From positions 1 through 64,000 of the forward strand of contig JALQBC010000038.1 of NCBI GenBank assembly GCA_023375675.1: DNA of 64,000 bases, read 5' to 3'. The notes below the pieces were generated by a model. It saw only the letters and a list, made by a program, of their open reading frames with translations. It was not told the DNA's origin and did no database searches. Source of the stretch: Cytospora piceicola. Taxonomy: Eukaryota; Ascomycota; Sordariomycetes; Diaporthales; Cytosporaceae. The translations under genes were made by a program, and so were the position numbers. This document shows positions 33,933-46,466 of this stretch, in pieces; the stretch's first letter is position 1; every line of letters starts with the position of its first letter.

Positions 33933-36771
33933 ATCAAGCACATCTTGGGAAAAGCAAATTGTTTGATGCTACTGGCATATTGGGAAGGCGTTTTTTCGGG
34001 GATTGAAGGAAATGACTTGGTTTTTTTCGAGGCTCGATAGCATTTGAGATACCTCGCGGTGTGCTAGGAAGGAACTTCCGGGCCCCATGAACAGCAATGA
34101 ATTACATTGATGACAACATAAATTTTGGAGGACTTGTCCACACTCTCGCAACGTGAAACTCGAACAACTCGCGCGTATGTGACTTTGCAAGCAGGAACCC
34201 ATTCACATTTTCCCAAGGTGTAAGTTGGTCGTGTCTGATATGTTGCTTTTATTTTACATTATATCTTCTATCTTATCATCTTATGCTTGCAGACTTTTGT
34301 ACAAATTTCCGCCCGACAAGTGGTCTCCATCATGAGGATATAATCTTGTGTTCCAAACCGGGGCTACGCCTTGCATCGGATGGTTGTTTGATGGCCGGTA
34401 CGTTACTGCGTGTTCAAAATTTTTATTTTTCCGTATAAGTGAATTTAACCTTGGCCAACAAGCTCTCAGTTTTGAGTATCAGGTGCAGATTCTGCCTAGG
34501 GGAGGGGGCCCAGGTGGTCACATATGGAGACTTCCCTCTCCTCCCACAATGAGACGCAACAGGATAATCGGTGCCATTGGGCTCCTTAATTTACCGACAA
34601 TTCAAGCCATGCCCCTAAGGGTTGATGCTTATATCAACCTCCAGCAAGATAGTAATATCGAGTAATGGCTTCAGTTTCTGCTGCTTCTTGCCTCTCGTAC
34701 ATATCTCCTCGCTCTTGAGACATATGGCCCTTCTGTGGATGCGAGCGGAATACTCACTTCTAGATAAGGCACAAGCTTGGTGGGCAACCCCGTTAACCTG
34801 GGTCCCATCCCCCTGGAAGAAGGTAGAAGAAATTGGAGGAAGGGAAAAATAGGGAACTGGAAAGAAAAGAAGACAAAAAGGTGGCTTTAGCTGCTTGCAG
34901 GTATAGTTTGGCAAAGAATCACTCAGGCCACTTGCCCATAAGGTAATGGGGACTTCCTACCACGGCATCAACTTGGATAAGGGTACTTGATGTGATAATT
35001 GCCACTCAATCGTCTTATATGTATCGTGCTTGCTTCTTCTTGAAATCTTTATTTCTTTGTTTCCTTTTATCTTCTGTTTCACCCTCTGTCTATAAATGTT
35101 CCTTTCAGGAAATTTGATACAAGCTAGACTCAACTGCAAGAATCCTCGAATAATGGTGCTTGTGAACCAGGTGGGCAGCTGGCTGAAGAACGCGATACAC
35201 TGAGCACCATTGAGCCACCTGTGGACCGTGGAGTTGCTTAGAGTATAGGTAAGGTACTTTACCCGGCTACGCCTCAGATAGTGAAACATGGCACATCTTT
35301 AGTCTCACTTCCTATTTCTCTGCCTGACCCTAGCAGTAGAGACAATGAATATAAGAGCAGTGTATGGAGAGGAAGCTATAGAACAACTACCTAGGTAGGC
35401 TGAATAACAGCCCAGATCTCTCCATTAGTTACAGAAGGGTTTCTTGTGAGAGGAGCCCTGTAGTTAGATAACTCCATGCCTCGTTCCTTCCATGTTTCCC
35501 TGAGAAGCTGGGTACTTGCCCTGGGAATTTCAGTCATCAAACCCCCTACATTTGCCCTCCTACACCCAGCACTACCTAGGTACCCTCGTCTGTAGCAAGA
35601 GTTGCTCTTCTCACTCCCCTGATGGAAGGAACCTGGTGCCCTGAACTGCTGCCTGACTTTCTGCAATAAGGTACAAAAGCCAGTTGACCTAGCAACCGTG
35701 CCGCCCATTTTCCCATACCACCTGCACATACCACCTAACGATACCCTCAACATCAACACACCTACACACGTACATATTTCCACACCTAAGCACCCTGCCA
35801 CGGTGCCACAGCAACTCCTTCCTGGTACAAGCAAGTCTCTTAGTTGACCAACACATCAGCTGATGCAGAGCACATCTCAGATTTCACGGAAGGTACCTAA
35901 GTATTCGTCTATGCGACAGGTTTCCAACCGCACCCCCGACCGCGTCTCCATTTTCAAGAAACGACAACATCAACGCACGACTTGCTACTCATAAAACGGT
36001 TTCCCTCTCATAACCTTCTTTCCCTTTCTCCCCAATTTGCATTGGAGTGTAATTTCCAAGACTTCATAGTCATCAGTGTAAGTGACGTTCACTCTTTACG
36101 TTTCTCCTATGAGGTTTTATTCCATTCCCTTCGAACAACACATTGCGTGTTATATTTCCCTGCCCTGGCGCTCATCTGCTCGTTTCTCCCCCAAAAGCCT
36201 TTTATCCATCACCATCTTCCTTGAGAACAAAAACTTTCTCAAAGGCCTGAGGACAACCTTGCAACACCAGACACATCTTGATCCTTTATCCTCCTGCAAC
36301 AAGGATTTGCAAGTCCTCCCCTCCCCATCCCCCTTCCTTGACACCTGCGGATCAGGCACACTTGAACCCTTTCTATTGCTTTCCAAGCCTGGGGTCCATC
36401 TTTTCCTTTGATGTGTTGTCCTCGTTCGTGCCTATGGTGTGTGTTAGGAGGAAACAAGAGTCTCGATACTGCTTCTTGTTCTATGCCTAAGTAGGTACCT
36501 AGATGGGTAGCACTTGGTGCCATCTCTCTGCTTCACAATCTAGGCTTCCATGCTATACCCTTCCATTTCGACTCCTTTGGACCATAGTCCCTCTACTGGA
36601 TTGTTCATTTCCTTCGGGAGAGTTTGTTGGTTCAAGTACTTGCGCCCTTGAATCCACCAAATCACCTTGCAAAGAATTTCCCATGGGACCCTTCAATTGA
36701 ATTTGAGTATATACTGATTATTGAGGGCAGCATAACACACTGCAACTATTATTCGAGCAACATTGAACAAG
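33933..36771. other. 2.8-kb intergenic region
   Basis: No supported gene. The nearest bases are the 3' flank of the 92-residue gene. From about 35,700 onward the plus strand is pyrimidine-rich, as in long fungal promoters and leaders, and probably serves the 935-residue gene. CCTAGGTA motifs occur near 35381-35400, 35574 and 36486-36500. Confidence 0.55.
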
Positions 36772-39631
36772 ATGGCTTCCCGTTCTATGCCACAGCGCCC
36801 GTTGAGCGACATTGAGAAGGCCATGCTGGTAAGCATCTACCTACTTGTGAATTGTTCAATGTGATACTGACTATTTGCAGGAGGAGCTTGGCTCTCATCG
36901 CCTCGACGATCTCCCAATGGACGATGGTAGATTTGGTCATCAAGCCAATCTTCCTCTCAATCTTTCACTTCCCCAGGGTGGCCCCGTCAATAAATGGAGG
37001 GCGGCCATCGCTGACGGCGCCTTCGATGATGACGACGCTATTCAGGTCGCAGGTATGGAGAGCATTGCCGACGGCCAACTGGCTCGTATTCACCGTGCCA
37101 GTAAACTTGCCGGCATGATGGTTACTATCGGCTACGATGACCAGCGTCTCCGTCGAGGGCCCAGCGGACAGATCGATCCTCGAGCTCAGTTTCGCCAAGG
37201 CCAGAAAGGCCCCTACCTGGCCGGCCAGACCCATCAAGGAGACGGCCCTGTCCAGATACCAAGCAAGTCGGTCAACAGCCCTCGTGCGCCTGCGCCCTCC
37301 GGTTTCAACCGAAACTCTTCAAATACCTCTGTTTCTCCTGGCGTTCACGCAGCTCGCCGTGGGCCAGCACCCCCTGGGTTCAAAGGACGAGCCGAAACTA
37401 CTGGTATCTCACCTACCACATACGGAGCCCGTCCTCTTCAGTCTTCAAGACCCAACCCAATACATCAACAACGGAGTTCAGTTGAGCCAGCAACTTCCGA
37501 GGCTCACAAATCAGGCCCCCAGGTCCAGAAGCAACAGACACCCAATGATATCAGCCCTGCTTTGCCAGATGGAGCCTCTATCGTCTTTCAGGTCAATGCC
37601 GAGCTTGCGTCACCCGCCTTCATGGACAGGAACGCCAAATACCCCGGCGCTGTCTACTTGATTGCTGGACGCGATCCATCTGACGACCAAATCATGCTTC
37701 AGGTCAACGATGAGAGGATCGAGGACGTGAAGCTTTCTCCCAATGAATATGGAAACCTTGTGACGCAATCTCAAGAAGTCATCCTCCAGTTTAGGACTGC
37801 GACCGGTCGCACAAGCTGGTACGTCGTCAAGCTCAGACAGCGCGACGACATGGTCGCTTTCGTGGATGCGCTTCGTAAGTTCGTCGACCAAGCGAATCAG
37901 ACTTCGCGGGAGCTCACAAATGCCGCCGTAACGGACAAAGGCCTCATCGTTGCCAACGAGTCGGGAGTAGATACGGCCCTCCAAGCCACGGGTGTTGACT
38001 CGACGGTGGTCGCTTCCTCCGCAGCAAAGGAGTCGGGTCCTGGTGATGCGTCTTCGACCGTCTATGTTCCTACACCTTCTGCATTGCATCCGTCGCAACC
38101 TTCCCAGCCCACTGGACCACCCGCGTCTAAGCAGCCTCTCGCAGCCCAAGCTACCATCACATCCTCGCAACATCAAGGTACCACGACCACAGTTCCAGCT
38201 AATCTCGTCGAGGATATTGTCACGTGGGTGATGAACATCGTCGTCTTCATTCGCGAAACTGGTCCCGCCGAACTGGCTAGATTTGATGCACTGCCCGGAC
38301 TTATTCGAGGAACGGCGGCAGCAGTGTTGTTGAGTAGGCACTCGGATTTTGCAAAACTGGATTACCAACAAAGGGTAGCCTACATTGACGAATGTTGCGC
38401 CCCACAGGTGTTCGAGTTGTTCAAGCGTCGAGTCCGAGAGCAGGCCGCGCAGGGTCAGCCAACTCAGACTCTGGAGGCGACCTCGCCCCAGGATCAAATT
38501 TCCCAGGAGGTTCTGGCACCCACAACCTCCAAGCCCCGTCGCATTGTTTACACGGCTGATGAGCTAATCCGGCTACGCTCTACAGCTAAGACACCACCAT
38601 ACTGGCTGACCGAACTCAGCTTCCTGAATGAGGCGACTCGATCGTCTCGTCAGCAGATGAGTACACGAGGGTTCGAGTGGGACGAAGCTCACGATGCACC
38701 AATGCCCGACTACAAGAGCCAGATCCAGCAGATCGTTGCAAACTCTGCCTGGCTACACGATAGCCGTGATCCGGAGTCCTCGTCCTCGTTATCTGAGAAG
38801 GATGATCTGATTGGATTGTTTGTTACGAATACAACTTCAGACGCTGAGGCTCTTGAAATTCTCGCAGCGGAAGACCAAGACAACATCGTCAAAGTCTTAC
38901 AATGGACTCCGATGACTAGGGTTGTGAGATTCAAGTCGACAGAAGGTCGTGACGGAGCCCTGCAGCGTATATCGGATGAGTTCAAAACCCGAGGTCAGAA
39001 CCGGTCCAAGCCCTTCGTGGAGGTTTTCAAGAGACGTGAGAGAACAGGAACAAGCTCCACTACCCGAGGTGCCCATGCCAGGGGCAGCTCGCGAGGCAGT
39101 TACCGAAGCCCTTCACCTATGAAAGGTCGTCCTACTCAAGCTACCCAGACCGGTGTCAGCGAGGCAATCATTCCATTCCGAGCTGCCAATGTAGATGACG
39201 ACATGACTGAGGGGAGTCTTCAGGCCCAAACTTCTCCAACAACTGACGATCTTGACGGAGACGGTCCTCCGGCTTATGCTCCAGTATCCCCTAAACACCA
39301 TTCTCACACCAAGTTGGGTCGGATCCCCTCAAGCCCGCCGCCTCGAGCCCCAGATATCACTGTGACAGCCCCCGGTGAGCAAGACAGCGCCGCTGGTGCG
39401 TCACATGCGAGCGAGAACTTGATTCAGTGGGGTAACGAGCAGCAGGATCCGTCGGACGATACGGCTGGCACTGAGGAGCCTACTCCCTCCACTCTTGACG
39501 AGCACAGTGGGCTGAATGCGTCCAGATTTAACACCAGTAACATTGACTTCCTCGGGGAGACTTCGGGATCGTGGACTGGTGCCCTGGCAAAAAACAAGTC
39601 TTACATCCACGATCTGATGAGTATCCTTTGA
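36772..39631 (+). CDS. Large disordered protein with PH-like region and eIF4E-binding-like motif
   Basis: Exons 36772-36828 and 36881-39631 (52-base intron, GTAAGC...TTGCAG) give 935 residues. No named family was recognised. Residues 1-130 are well ordered, acidic to basic (SDIEKAMLEELGSHRLDDL, KWRAAIADGAF). About 130-260 is Pro/Ser/Arg/Gln-rich. About 265-370 has alternating hydrophobic strands (IVFQVNAEL, VYLIAGRD, WYVVKLRQ, MVAFVDALRKF) that look PH-like. About 470-550 is helical. At 576 the motif YTADELIRLR matches the YX4L-phi consensus of eIF4E-binding proteins, followed by PPYWL. Later come an RG/SR-rich patch (RGAHARGSSRGSYR) and an acidic tail. A translation or mRNA-granule role is inferred from the motif only. 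The start ATG has context AAGATGG. Confidence 0.82.
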
Positions 39632-40246
39632 ACTGATGACTTGAGGGTACGGGTACTCGATATTTGAGACAACACACAAAAAGTCCACCGCCTACGGGAG
39701 ATATGGCGACAGCTCTGAAGCGGAGAAAACAGGAGGTAGCCCTGGTTAGACCTAACTTTTTACTTCCGATGCTCTCAACAAACTGCAAGAAATGAAAGCT
39801 GAGCTTGTCTCTATATGTGGGCGCCGAGGATGCTGGTATTTATGGAGTCTAGATTCGTTCGCGGAAAAGGATTTCGAGTAACAGCTGGCGAAGCTGCAAA
39901 TCTTCGGAATCCTGGTGTGTTTTTGCTATTATGTTTTGTTGATGAAGTACGTCTGAGATTATTGAATGATCTTGGACTTTTGATGGCGACTCAAGTCATG
40001 TCCTCGGCTCGGCTGTCTTTTCTTCTGATGCGGAAGGACGCAGGGAAACTTGGCTGCGGTATCAAGAGCAGACAGATGGCCTAGTAAATCTCATGGGGCC
40101 TGGTAGATAGATAGAGACGTATTCCTATCCTCATATTTGAGGGTTGAATTCGTCATAGTCTAGATACTGAATGGAACTCATGTTTGATAATGGGTGTGAT
40201 TCTCCTGATCCCTTGACGAGGTAGGAAGACTAACGCACTCACGTTT
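39632..40246. other. Intergenic region between convergent genes
   Basis: The 935-residue gene and the methyltransferase gene converge here, so this is 3' flanking sequence for both. No gene or clear repeat was seen. Confidence 0.6.
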
Positions 40247-41461
40247 TCAAGCCGTCGTCGGCTTGAACAGCCTACCCCAGAGACGGGGCATCGGATCATG
40301 TGGCAGTTGGAACATGTTCGTCTCGACTTCGACTTTCTCCCAGTCCGCGGCTCCGACAAGTGCTTCCTTTGTCACACGGTCGAGACGGCAGCCACCGATG
40401 ACAGTGGGCCACAGAAGGCACCATAGCCCTAGAAAGAAGGCGTAAGTTATAAGACATCCGTTGCGCCTAGTAACTCTTAATACGCCAATGTATAGGGAGT
40501 AGACTGACATTGCACAGCTCTCGTCACAAGATCCGAGCTGCGACAGTGCTCCCAGAATATTAATTGGCCGCCAGGCTTCAGGAGCTTATACATGTGACGA
40601 ACTTGTGCCTCCAGATCTGGGATCGAACACTACATACACCATCATCAGTCATTATTCCACTTTCGTATCTCCAAATCATCAAATGAAAACAGAAAAAAAG
40701 CAAAGGGCACGTGAGAAACCCAAAAACTCACCAAAACCTGCATGCTCACGACACAGTCCACGCTCCCCTCCACGACGCCAAACCGCGCGAGCGACTCCCC
40801 GTCCTCGACGCCGCAGGGGATGAGCGTGTACTTGCCGTCCTGCCCGAGCCTGGCCGCCCGCAGGCGGTCCGCGAAGCCGGGCGAGAAGGCCGTGTTGGGC
40901 TCGACGCCGTACACGTGCTCGACGCGCTCAGGCGTGAAGCGCCCCAGCTGGGTGCCCGCCCCCGGGCCCAGCTCCAGGACCACGCCGTGCGCGGAGGCCA
41001 CCAGGGACGGGACCGCGGTGGTGGCCTCGTAGGCGGCGTTGTTATGGCCTGGGGTTTTTGTTTTGTTATTGACTTGTGCCTTTTCTTTTTCTTGTTCTTC
41101 TTCGAATGGTTTGTTTCCTTGTCGGTGCTGGGATGGGTGGAAGAGGGCTGGGGAAGAGGGAGGCTGACCCTGGTCAAGTGCGTGGGCGTGAGGAGGGGAA
41201 TTCCGGTGTGGGTAAATGTTGGGGGATCGACATAGGTTCCTCATAAGAAAAGGGGTACGGGTGTGTGTTTGGGGTGAGAGAGATGCAGGGCAGTACTGTA
41301 GTCTTAAGTCACCGATCTTGAACCAACTTACTCACGGCTTGATAGAACTCTGCAAAGGCGTGCTCGCGGATGTCATGTTGGCCGAAAAGGACACTGATAA
41401 TATGTCCCCTGCGCAGACGGGCCCAAACATCCCTGAGATAGTCTGTGTACATGATGAACAT
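40247..41461 (-). CDS. SAM-dependent methyltransferase, METTL7 type (4 exons)
   Basis: Exons on the minus strand 41461-41332, 41048-40732, 40629-40509 and 40428-40247 give about 249 residues. The class I methyltransferase fold is clear: motif I VVLELGPGAGTQLGRF (about 66-81), an acidic end of strand 2 (VYGVEPN), SVDCVVSMQVLCSIPD (motif IV/post), the KLLKPGGQLIFWEH strand, and the C-terminal GCRLDR and PRLWGRLFKP segments. This arrangement matches the METTL7 group, whose animal members methylate thiols or lipids; the fungal substrate is unknown. The first intron (283 bases, GTAAGT...CCCAG) is long for this locus. The start is the least certain part: ATGs at 41461 and 41452 both fit, and an extra upstream exon cannot be excluded. 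Confidence 0.83.
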
Positions 41462-42182
41462 GGTGTCAGCATTTGCTCTGCGGGTATTATGGGTGGGGAG
41501 GGGGGAACACAATGTATTGGTATTCAAAGGAGGCAAAACACAGTGGTTTCGGGCTTGACATACACCAAGTTGCGAATTGGAACGGCCCACGAATGCCGGT
41601 ATACATGTCCCATCTCGCCCAAAAGCCAGGAGGCGAGCCACCATGGAAAACTTCCTCAGGTGAAGACATCGAGGACGACACAAGGCTGCGCAAGGTGGCC
41701 ACTGCTGTGGGATACAAAGAGGATATGCCGACTACCAATGGAAATTCGCATCCAGGAGAGAAGGATAAGAGGGAGGTGGAAGAACGCAAAGAAGAGGAGG
41801 CAGGGCAGTATCCATGTCCGGGTGCTTGCCGTCATATATTTATGCAAAAGGACAGGCTAGGCGTGTAAATGCCCCCGTCATCCGCGCGGAACATGGGGGA
41901 AAATAACCATTGAGGCATTGGGAGCTGACTGTGGGACTGATACGACCTCATGGAAGTGACCAATGGTCTGACACCATTCTCGACGCCCCCCCCCCCCCCG
42001 ATAAGGCCAGGAAGAGGAAGGGGAACGGACATATGAGAGGATTGTTCGAAAAATCATGTACCATTAGTAATGTATGTATTCTGTGCTCCCGGTCTCTCCG
42101 TCTATCAAAACTCCCAGCCATGATGCAAGGTAGGTATCAAAAGTCTATTTCCATATTCGTTCTCTTTCTCGTTTTCCACAAC
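41462..42182. other. Intergenic region between two minus-strand genes
   Basis: Promoter side of the methyltransferase and 3' side of the ADCK-like gene. Contains a 14-C run at 41986-41999. No gene supported; the plus-strand frames are overlaps without domains. Confidence 0.55.
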
Positions 42183-44009
42183 TTACATTCCCATAACGTC
42201 CGTGTTCCACCCAGCCATTCTCTTGATACCGAGCCAGAACTCGAACGCCTTCAACTTTACCTCCACCCGCAGGAAACCAAGTGACGCGGCAAGCAGCCTC
42301 AACGTGTTCGGTGGCCAGAAGTACGACCCACGCTGCCGGATCTGCTCGAGTTGCTCGTTGAAGACAGTCCTCATGCAATACCTCGCCAAGATCAAGAAGT
42401 TCCGGATCGGGCCCTGGCGCGTGTGCAGGCTCTCGTCGAGACTGCGGGTGAGGTCGTTCGTCTTGAGGATTAGTAATATAACCCTAGGCACTTGGCCCAA
42501 CATTTGTATCAGGTCCTCAATCAGACCCTCTTGCAGAGCAGTGCCCATGGTCTTCTTCTCATCCTCACTCTTCGGCTTCATGATGGATGACTTGAGGACA
42601 CTGTAATCGCGACCGGTGATGGCTGAGGCGAATAGGGGGAACTGCTCGTCCGTTATTCCGGCCACATCCTTGGTGTGCTTCTTCATCCGCTCCATGTCGC
42701 CATCAATGACAGCCAGCCACATCTTGGCGTATGAGCGGCGCAGGTCGGTCGGGATATCCCGGTAGAGCCCGTGGTCGTACAGTATCACGTCAAAATTGGC
42801 GCCGGACCGCCTCGAGTCGTTCTTCCGGATTGCGATGTTGCCGCCGTGCGGGTCGCAGTGCAGAGGTGCGCCCTCGCCGAAAATCATCTCATTAAACACG
42901 TGCGCCAGTGTGGTGGAGACCTCGTCGCGGTCGATTCCGTTGGAGTCGAGGTAATCCAGGTCGTCTAAGCGGCTACCCGCCTCGCAAGCCATGACGAGGA
43001 TACGTTGCTTGGCCCAGATCACGGTGGGGATGACGAGCGGTAGGTGCGGGAACTCGGCGAAGTAGGCCTTGGTGCGCATGGCATTTTCCGCCTCGCACTG
43101 GAAGTCGAGCTCCAGGGGCAGCGAGAGGTCCATCTCCTTGGACAGCCATTCCAGGTCGTACTCAGGGAAGAATCTCTTCAGCGTCGTGAAGGTGTACCTC
43201 GTCAGGGCCAGGTCGAGGGGGGCCCATTGTGCCAATTTGGGGTGCTGTACTTTGACGGCGACTTTCTGACCAGTCTCCTTGATCGTGGCCAGGTGTACCT
43301 GGGCAAGGGACGCAGCGCCGATCGGCTCGCGCTTGAACTCGGAGAAATAATCGGACAGGTCCTCCCCTGTATCCCTTTTGAACATCTGTTCGATGGACTC
43401 GTATGAGGACACCGGGCACTTGTCCTGTAGTGGTATAAATGTCGTGGTCCATTCGGTGGGCAGCAGGTAGTTCATGGCACTCAGATGCTGGCCCAGCTTG
43501 ATAAAGATTCCGCCGTTCTTCTCCAAGACCCGTAGTGTCCTTTCGGCGCATCGCTTGTGGCAGCCACTCAGCAGGCTGCCCCTCTCTACTTCGTCCTGCG
43601 TATTGTCCCTCTTGTTTAAAGTCGTTCGGTAACTGATCGAGCCAATGTCAGCATTGGTAAATAGGACGATGAGAGCCCAGCCAACTCACTCATTAATGCA
43701 AATGAACAGGGCGGAAGCCACCCTCCCTGCCCTTTCGGCGCCTTCGTAAGTTCCCTTGATGTCGTCTGCAACTGCCAGTAAACTCGCACCAGCCAGCCCG
43801 CCGCTTGCATATAGGATCAATCTCCGTGGCCGAGGTGGTGGCCTCGTAGATCGCGAGGAGTGAAATGTTCTGGCAGGATTAAATTGTCGGAATGTGCCAG
43901 GTCGATTGGGTGCTGTCCTGAACGGTTGGCTGCGACATGATGTACATGTCCACTGCGCCGGACCTGTCGACGCACGACGGAAAAACGTCGAGTATATTGA
44001 GGAGTTCAT
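42183..44009 (-). CDS. Mitochondrial ABC1/ADCK/UbiB-family atypical kinase (ADCK1/Mcp2-like)
   Basis: Exons 44009-43690 and 43632-42183 give 589 residues. Residues 1-60 are Arg/Ser-rich with FHSSRS, a mitochondrial presequence; a short hydrophobic stretch (LILYASGGLAGASLLAV) follows and may anchor the protein in the inner membrane. UbiB-family motifs appear in order: the KxGQ motif FIKLGQ (about 152), the Ala-rich loop GAASLAQVH (about 212-220), the invariant-type Lys in VAVKVQHP (about 234), the catalytic loop HCDPHGGN (about 365-372) and the metal-binding DHG (about 393). Such proteins bind ATP and act in coenzyme Q distribution or mitochondrial lipid homeostasis; the ADCK1 subgroup is inferred from layout. 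The intron (57 bases, GCTGAC branch) restores a CINDYR junction. A GTAAGT overlaps the stop codon, so a further 3' intron is possible. Confidence 0.9.
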
Positions 44010-45491
44010 GCTCGTGGTATCATGGTTCGGACTGTCATATGATGGTCATGATCGTACAATGGGGGCCAGTCAGATACTGCGTCTGTTCGTCCCGTCACAA
44101 GGTGAAGCTAGAGCCGAAATCGAGGTGGCAATTGTTGGACGTTTTTTGGTCGCAAGCCGAGCCGCCCCCAACGGTCCCTCAACGGTCCCCAACCGTCTCC
44201 AACCGTCTCGGAAGTCCCGGTCTCGGTTCCACTCCTCCCGGCCGAAACTACCTAGGTACCTAGGTACCTGCTTAAGTACTTATGTATTTGTGTGACCATC
44301 CATCAACACCTCAAGATTGTCCCCGACCACCCACACCTAGATATTCATTATCTCACCAAAACAGCCGTCGTAGAAGATACACGCCTCAGAGCTAGATGCC
44401 TTAGTCAATCCTTTCCTGGTACAACCCAGCTGACGCTGCCCGGGGCCAGCACATGCGAGAGGAGACGCATGGTGTTCAAAGCCGGCATCGTGAACATCGA
44501 CACGCCTAAAACAATACAATACTTTCAAGTTCTGAAATTCCTCTAGCCCAAAATCCACCAGGATAAGGTATCAACATAGTTGGAAATGCCCCGTGACTTC
44601 CCCACGATCAACGTGAATTCATAGACACCATCATCCAATTTCATCGTTCAGATAAGACGTGCGTTTTGAACTCGGCTTTGGATCCCTGTCAATGAACTTC
44701 CTCGTCGTGACATGGCCGTGGTACAGCAACTGAAGAGACTTTGAGCCAGCCAGCTCGACATTAGATATCGCAACTGTCTGATGCTACTTCTTCTTCTCTA
44801 ATGAGTTAGGAGGTGTCACGGGGTATATGGCATGTCTTCTGTAAACAAGGCATGCTCTCCCAAACCCCTGGACACCATCAGTAATTGGGCAGCATTCTCA
44901 TAAAGTCGAAACCTCGGCATCGACAGCAGAAGCATCCAAGTAGGTGGCGCTAGCAATCGACCAGTACTGATCCGTAGTCTCTGGAATTATAATGGACACG
45001 TCTTCCAACATTGATCATCGAGTATCGAAAGTCTGGGACCACCCATGCCGACTTATCCGCTCAGCCTTACTAACCATCGTCGGAAACTCCCCAGACCAAC
45101 CCTGCCGGTAGGTACTACTGGCGAGGTTGACCTCACTACAAGCTTCCGGCTTCTGGCTCTGCCCATAGTCTAGAATAAATAAGCTTGATGCTTGTCAGGA
45201 ACATCACCTGAAACCCCTAGCCCGTTTTGAGGGGCGTTGGTTCAAGGGTGCGGCTCAGTCATTTAAAATGACCTCGTCCACCTCACCATCAACCGAGTTG
45301 ACTTGTCCTGTCTCCCTATTCAGATATCTCATTGTGTTTTTCGTCTCTCATTTTGCCCGTATTGCTCCTGTGGACCGGTTTCCCTTCCTGATCGTCACCT
45401 TCGCTCTTTATACTGTATGGGATAGAGTCCCGTCCTTCACTTGCTACAGCCCGGACCAACTTGCCCAGGCCTACACCCTCCTTTGGAAAAG
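44010..45491. other. Intergenic region between divergent ADCK-like and expansin-like genes
   Basis: No gene supported. A CCTAGGTACCTAGGTACC palindromic run lies at 44248-44272. Both promoters should be inside. The plus-strand frame at 45268-45495 is Pro/Ser-rich leader sequence without a recognisable product. Confidence 0.55.
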
Positions 45492-46466
45492 ATGAAGCTC
45501 CAGACAATGTTTCTGGCCATGTCGGCAACTTCGGCGGTCATTGCTTGCCCAGTAAAGCAGGCCCATACGTCTGCGTCGGGGACATCAGGCAATGCCGCCC
45601 CAGCTGCGGCCACCGCCTCATCGTTGTCTTCATCGTCCCTAAGCAAATCGTCCTCAACATCAGCCGCCCCAGCTGCGGCCACCGCCTCATCGTTGTCTTC
45701 ATCGTCCCTAAGCAAATCCTCCTCAACATCAGCCGCCCCAGCTGCGGCCACCGCCTCATCATTGTCTTCATCGTCCAATAGCAAATCGTACTCATCATCG
45801 GCCGTATCTGGCATGTCCACCTTCTACGGCGGCAACCTCAGCGGAGGATCGTGCTCCTTCACCACCATGTCAACCATTCCTTCCGGCCTATACGGAACGG
45901 CTTACTCTGGATCAGCCTGGGACAGTGCCGCGGAATGCGGAGCTTGTCTTCAGGTGACTGGACCCAATGGAAACTCCATCACTGTCATGGTAAGAATCCC
46001 CCCCCCCCCCCCCTTGACCGTCGCTTGACACCACGCTCATCCGATCTCCCAGGTCGTCGACCAATGCCCCGAGTGCGACGAAGGCCATCTGGACCTCTTC
46101 GAAGACGCCTTCGAGCAGCTCGGGTCCAAGTCAGCAGGCGACATCAGCACTTCGTACACCCAGGTTCCCTGCGGCATCTCGTCGCCCATCGTCCTCCACA
46201 ACAAGTCCGGGACGAGCGCATACTGGTTCAGCATGCAGGTCGTCAACTCCAACGAGCCCGTCTCCAAGCTAGAGGTCAGCACGGACGGCGGTAGCAGCTG
46301 GCAGTCTACCACGCGGTCCGAGTACAACTTCTTCGAGAACTCCAGCGGGTTTGGGACCGACACTGTCGACGTCCGGGTGACTAGCGCCTCGGGGGGCAGT
46401 GTCACCGTGACCGGTGTTTCGGTGGCTTCAGACTCGCAGGCCACGGCCTCGTCTAATTTCTCGTAA
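45492..46466 (+). CDS. Secreted expansin-like protein (double-psi beta-barrel) with Ser-rich tandem-repeat linker
   Basis: Exons 45492-45989 and 46053-46466 give 303 residues. A signal peptide (MKLQTMFLAMSATSAVIAC) leads to a linker of three 23-residue Ala/Ser/Thr repeats (AAPAAATASSLSSSSLSKSS pattern), likely O-glycosylated. Then comes the expansin/RlpA-like barrel: STFYGGNLSGGSCSFTT, YGTAYSGSAWDSAAECGACL and VVDQCPECDEGHLDL, with paired cysteines and the GH45-like aspartate. The C-terminal beta domain (YWFSMQVVNSNEPVSKLEV, GGSSWQST) resembles the expansin carbohydrate-binding partner domain. The protein should loosen plant or fungal cell-wall polysaccharide without hydrolysis. The intron (63 bases) carries a 16-C run. 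The repeat linker is a 69-base minisatellite and may vary in copy number. Confidence 0.88.
45601..45780 (+). repeat. 69-bp coding minisatellite (about 2.6 copies)
   Basis: The unit beginning CAGCTGCGGCCACCGCCTCA starts at 45601, 45670 and 45739, exactly 69 bases apart. The first two copies are almost identical; the third diverges at its end. The period is a multiple of three, so gain or loss of a unit would lengthen or shorten the Ser-rich linker of the expansin-like protein in frame. Confidence 0.9.
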
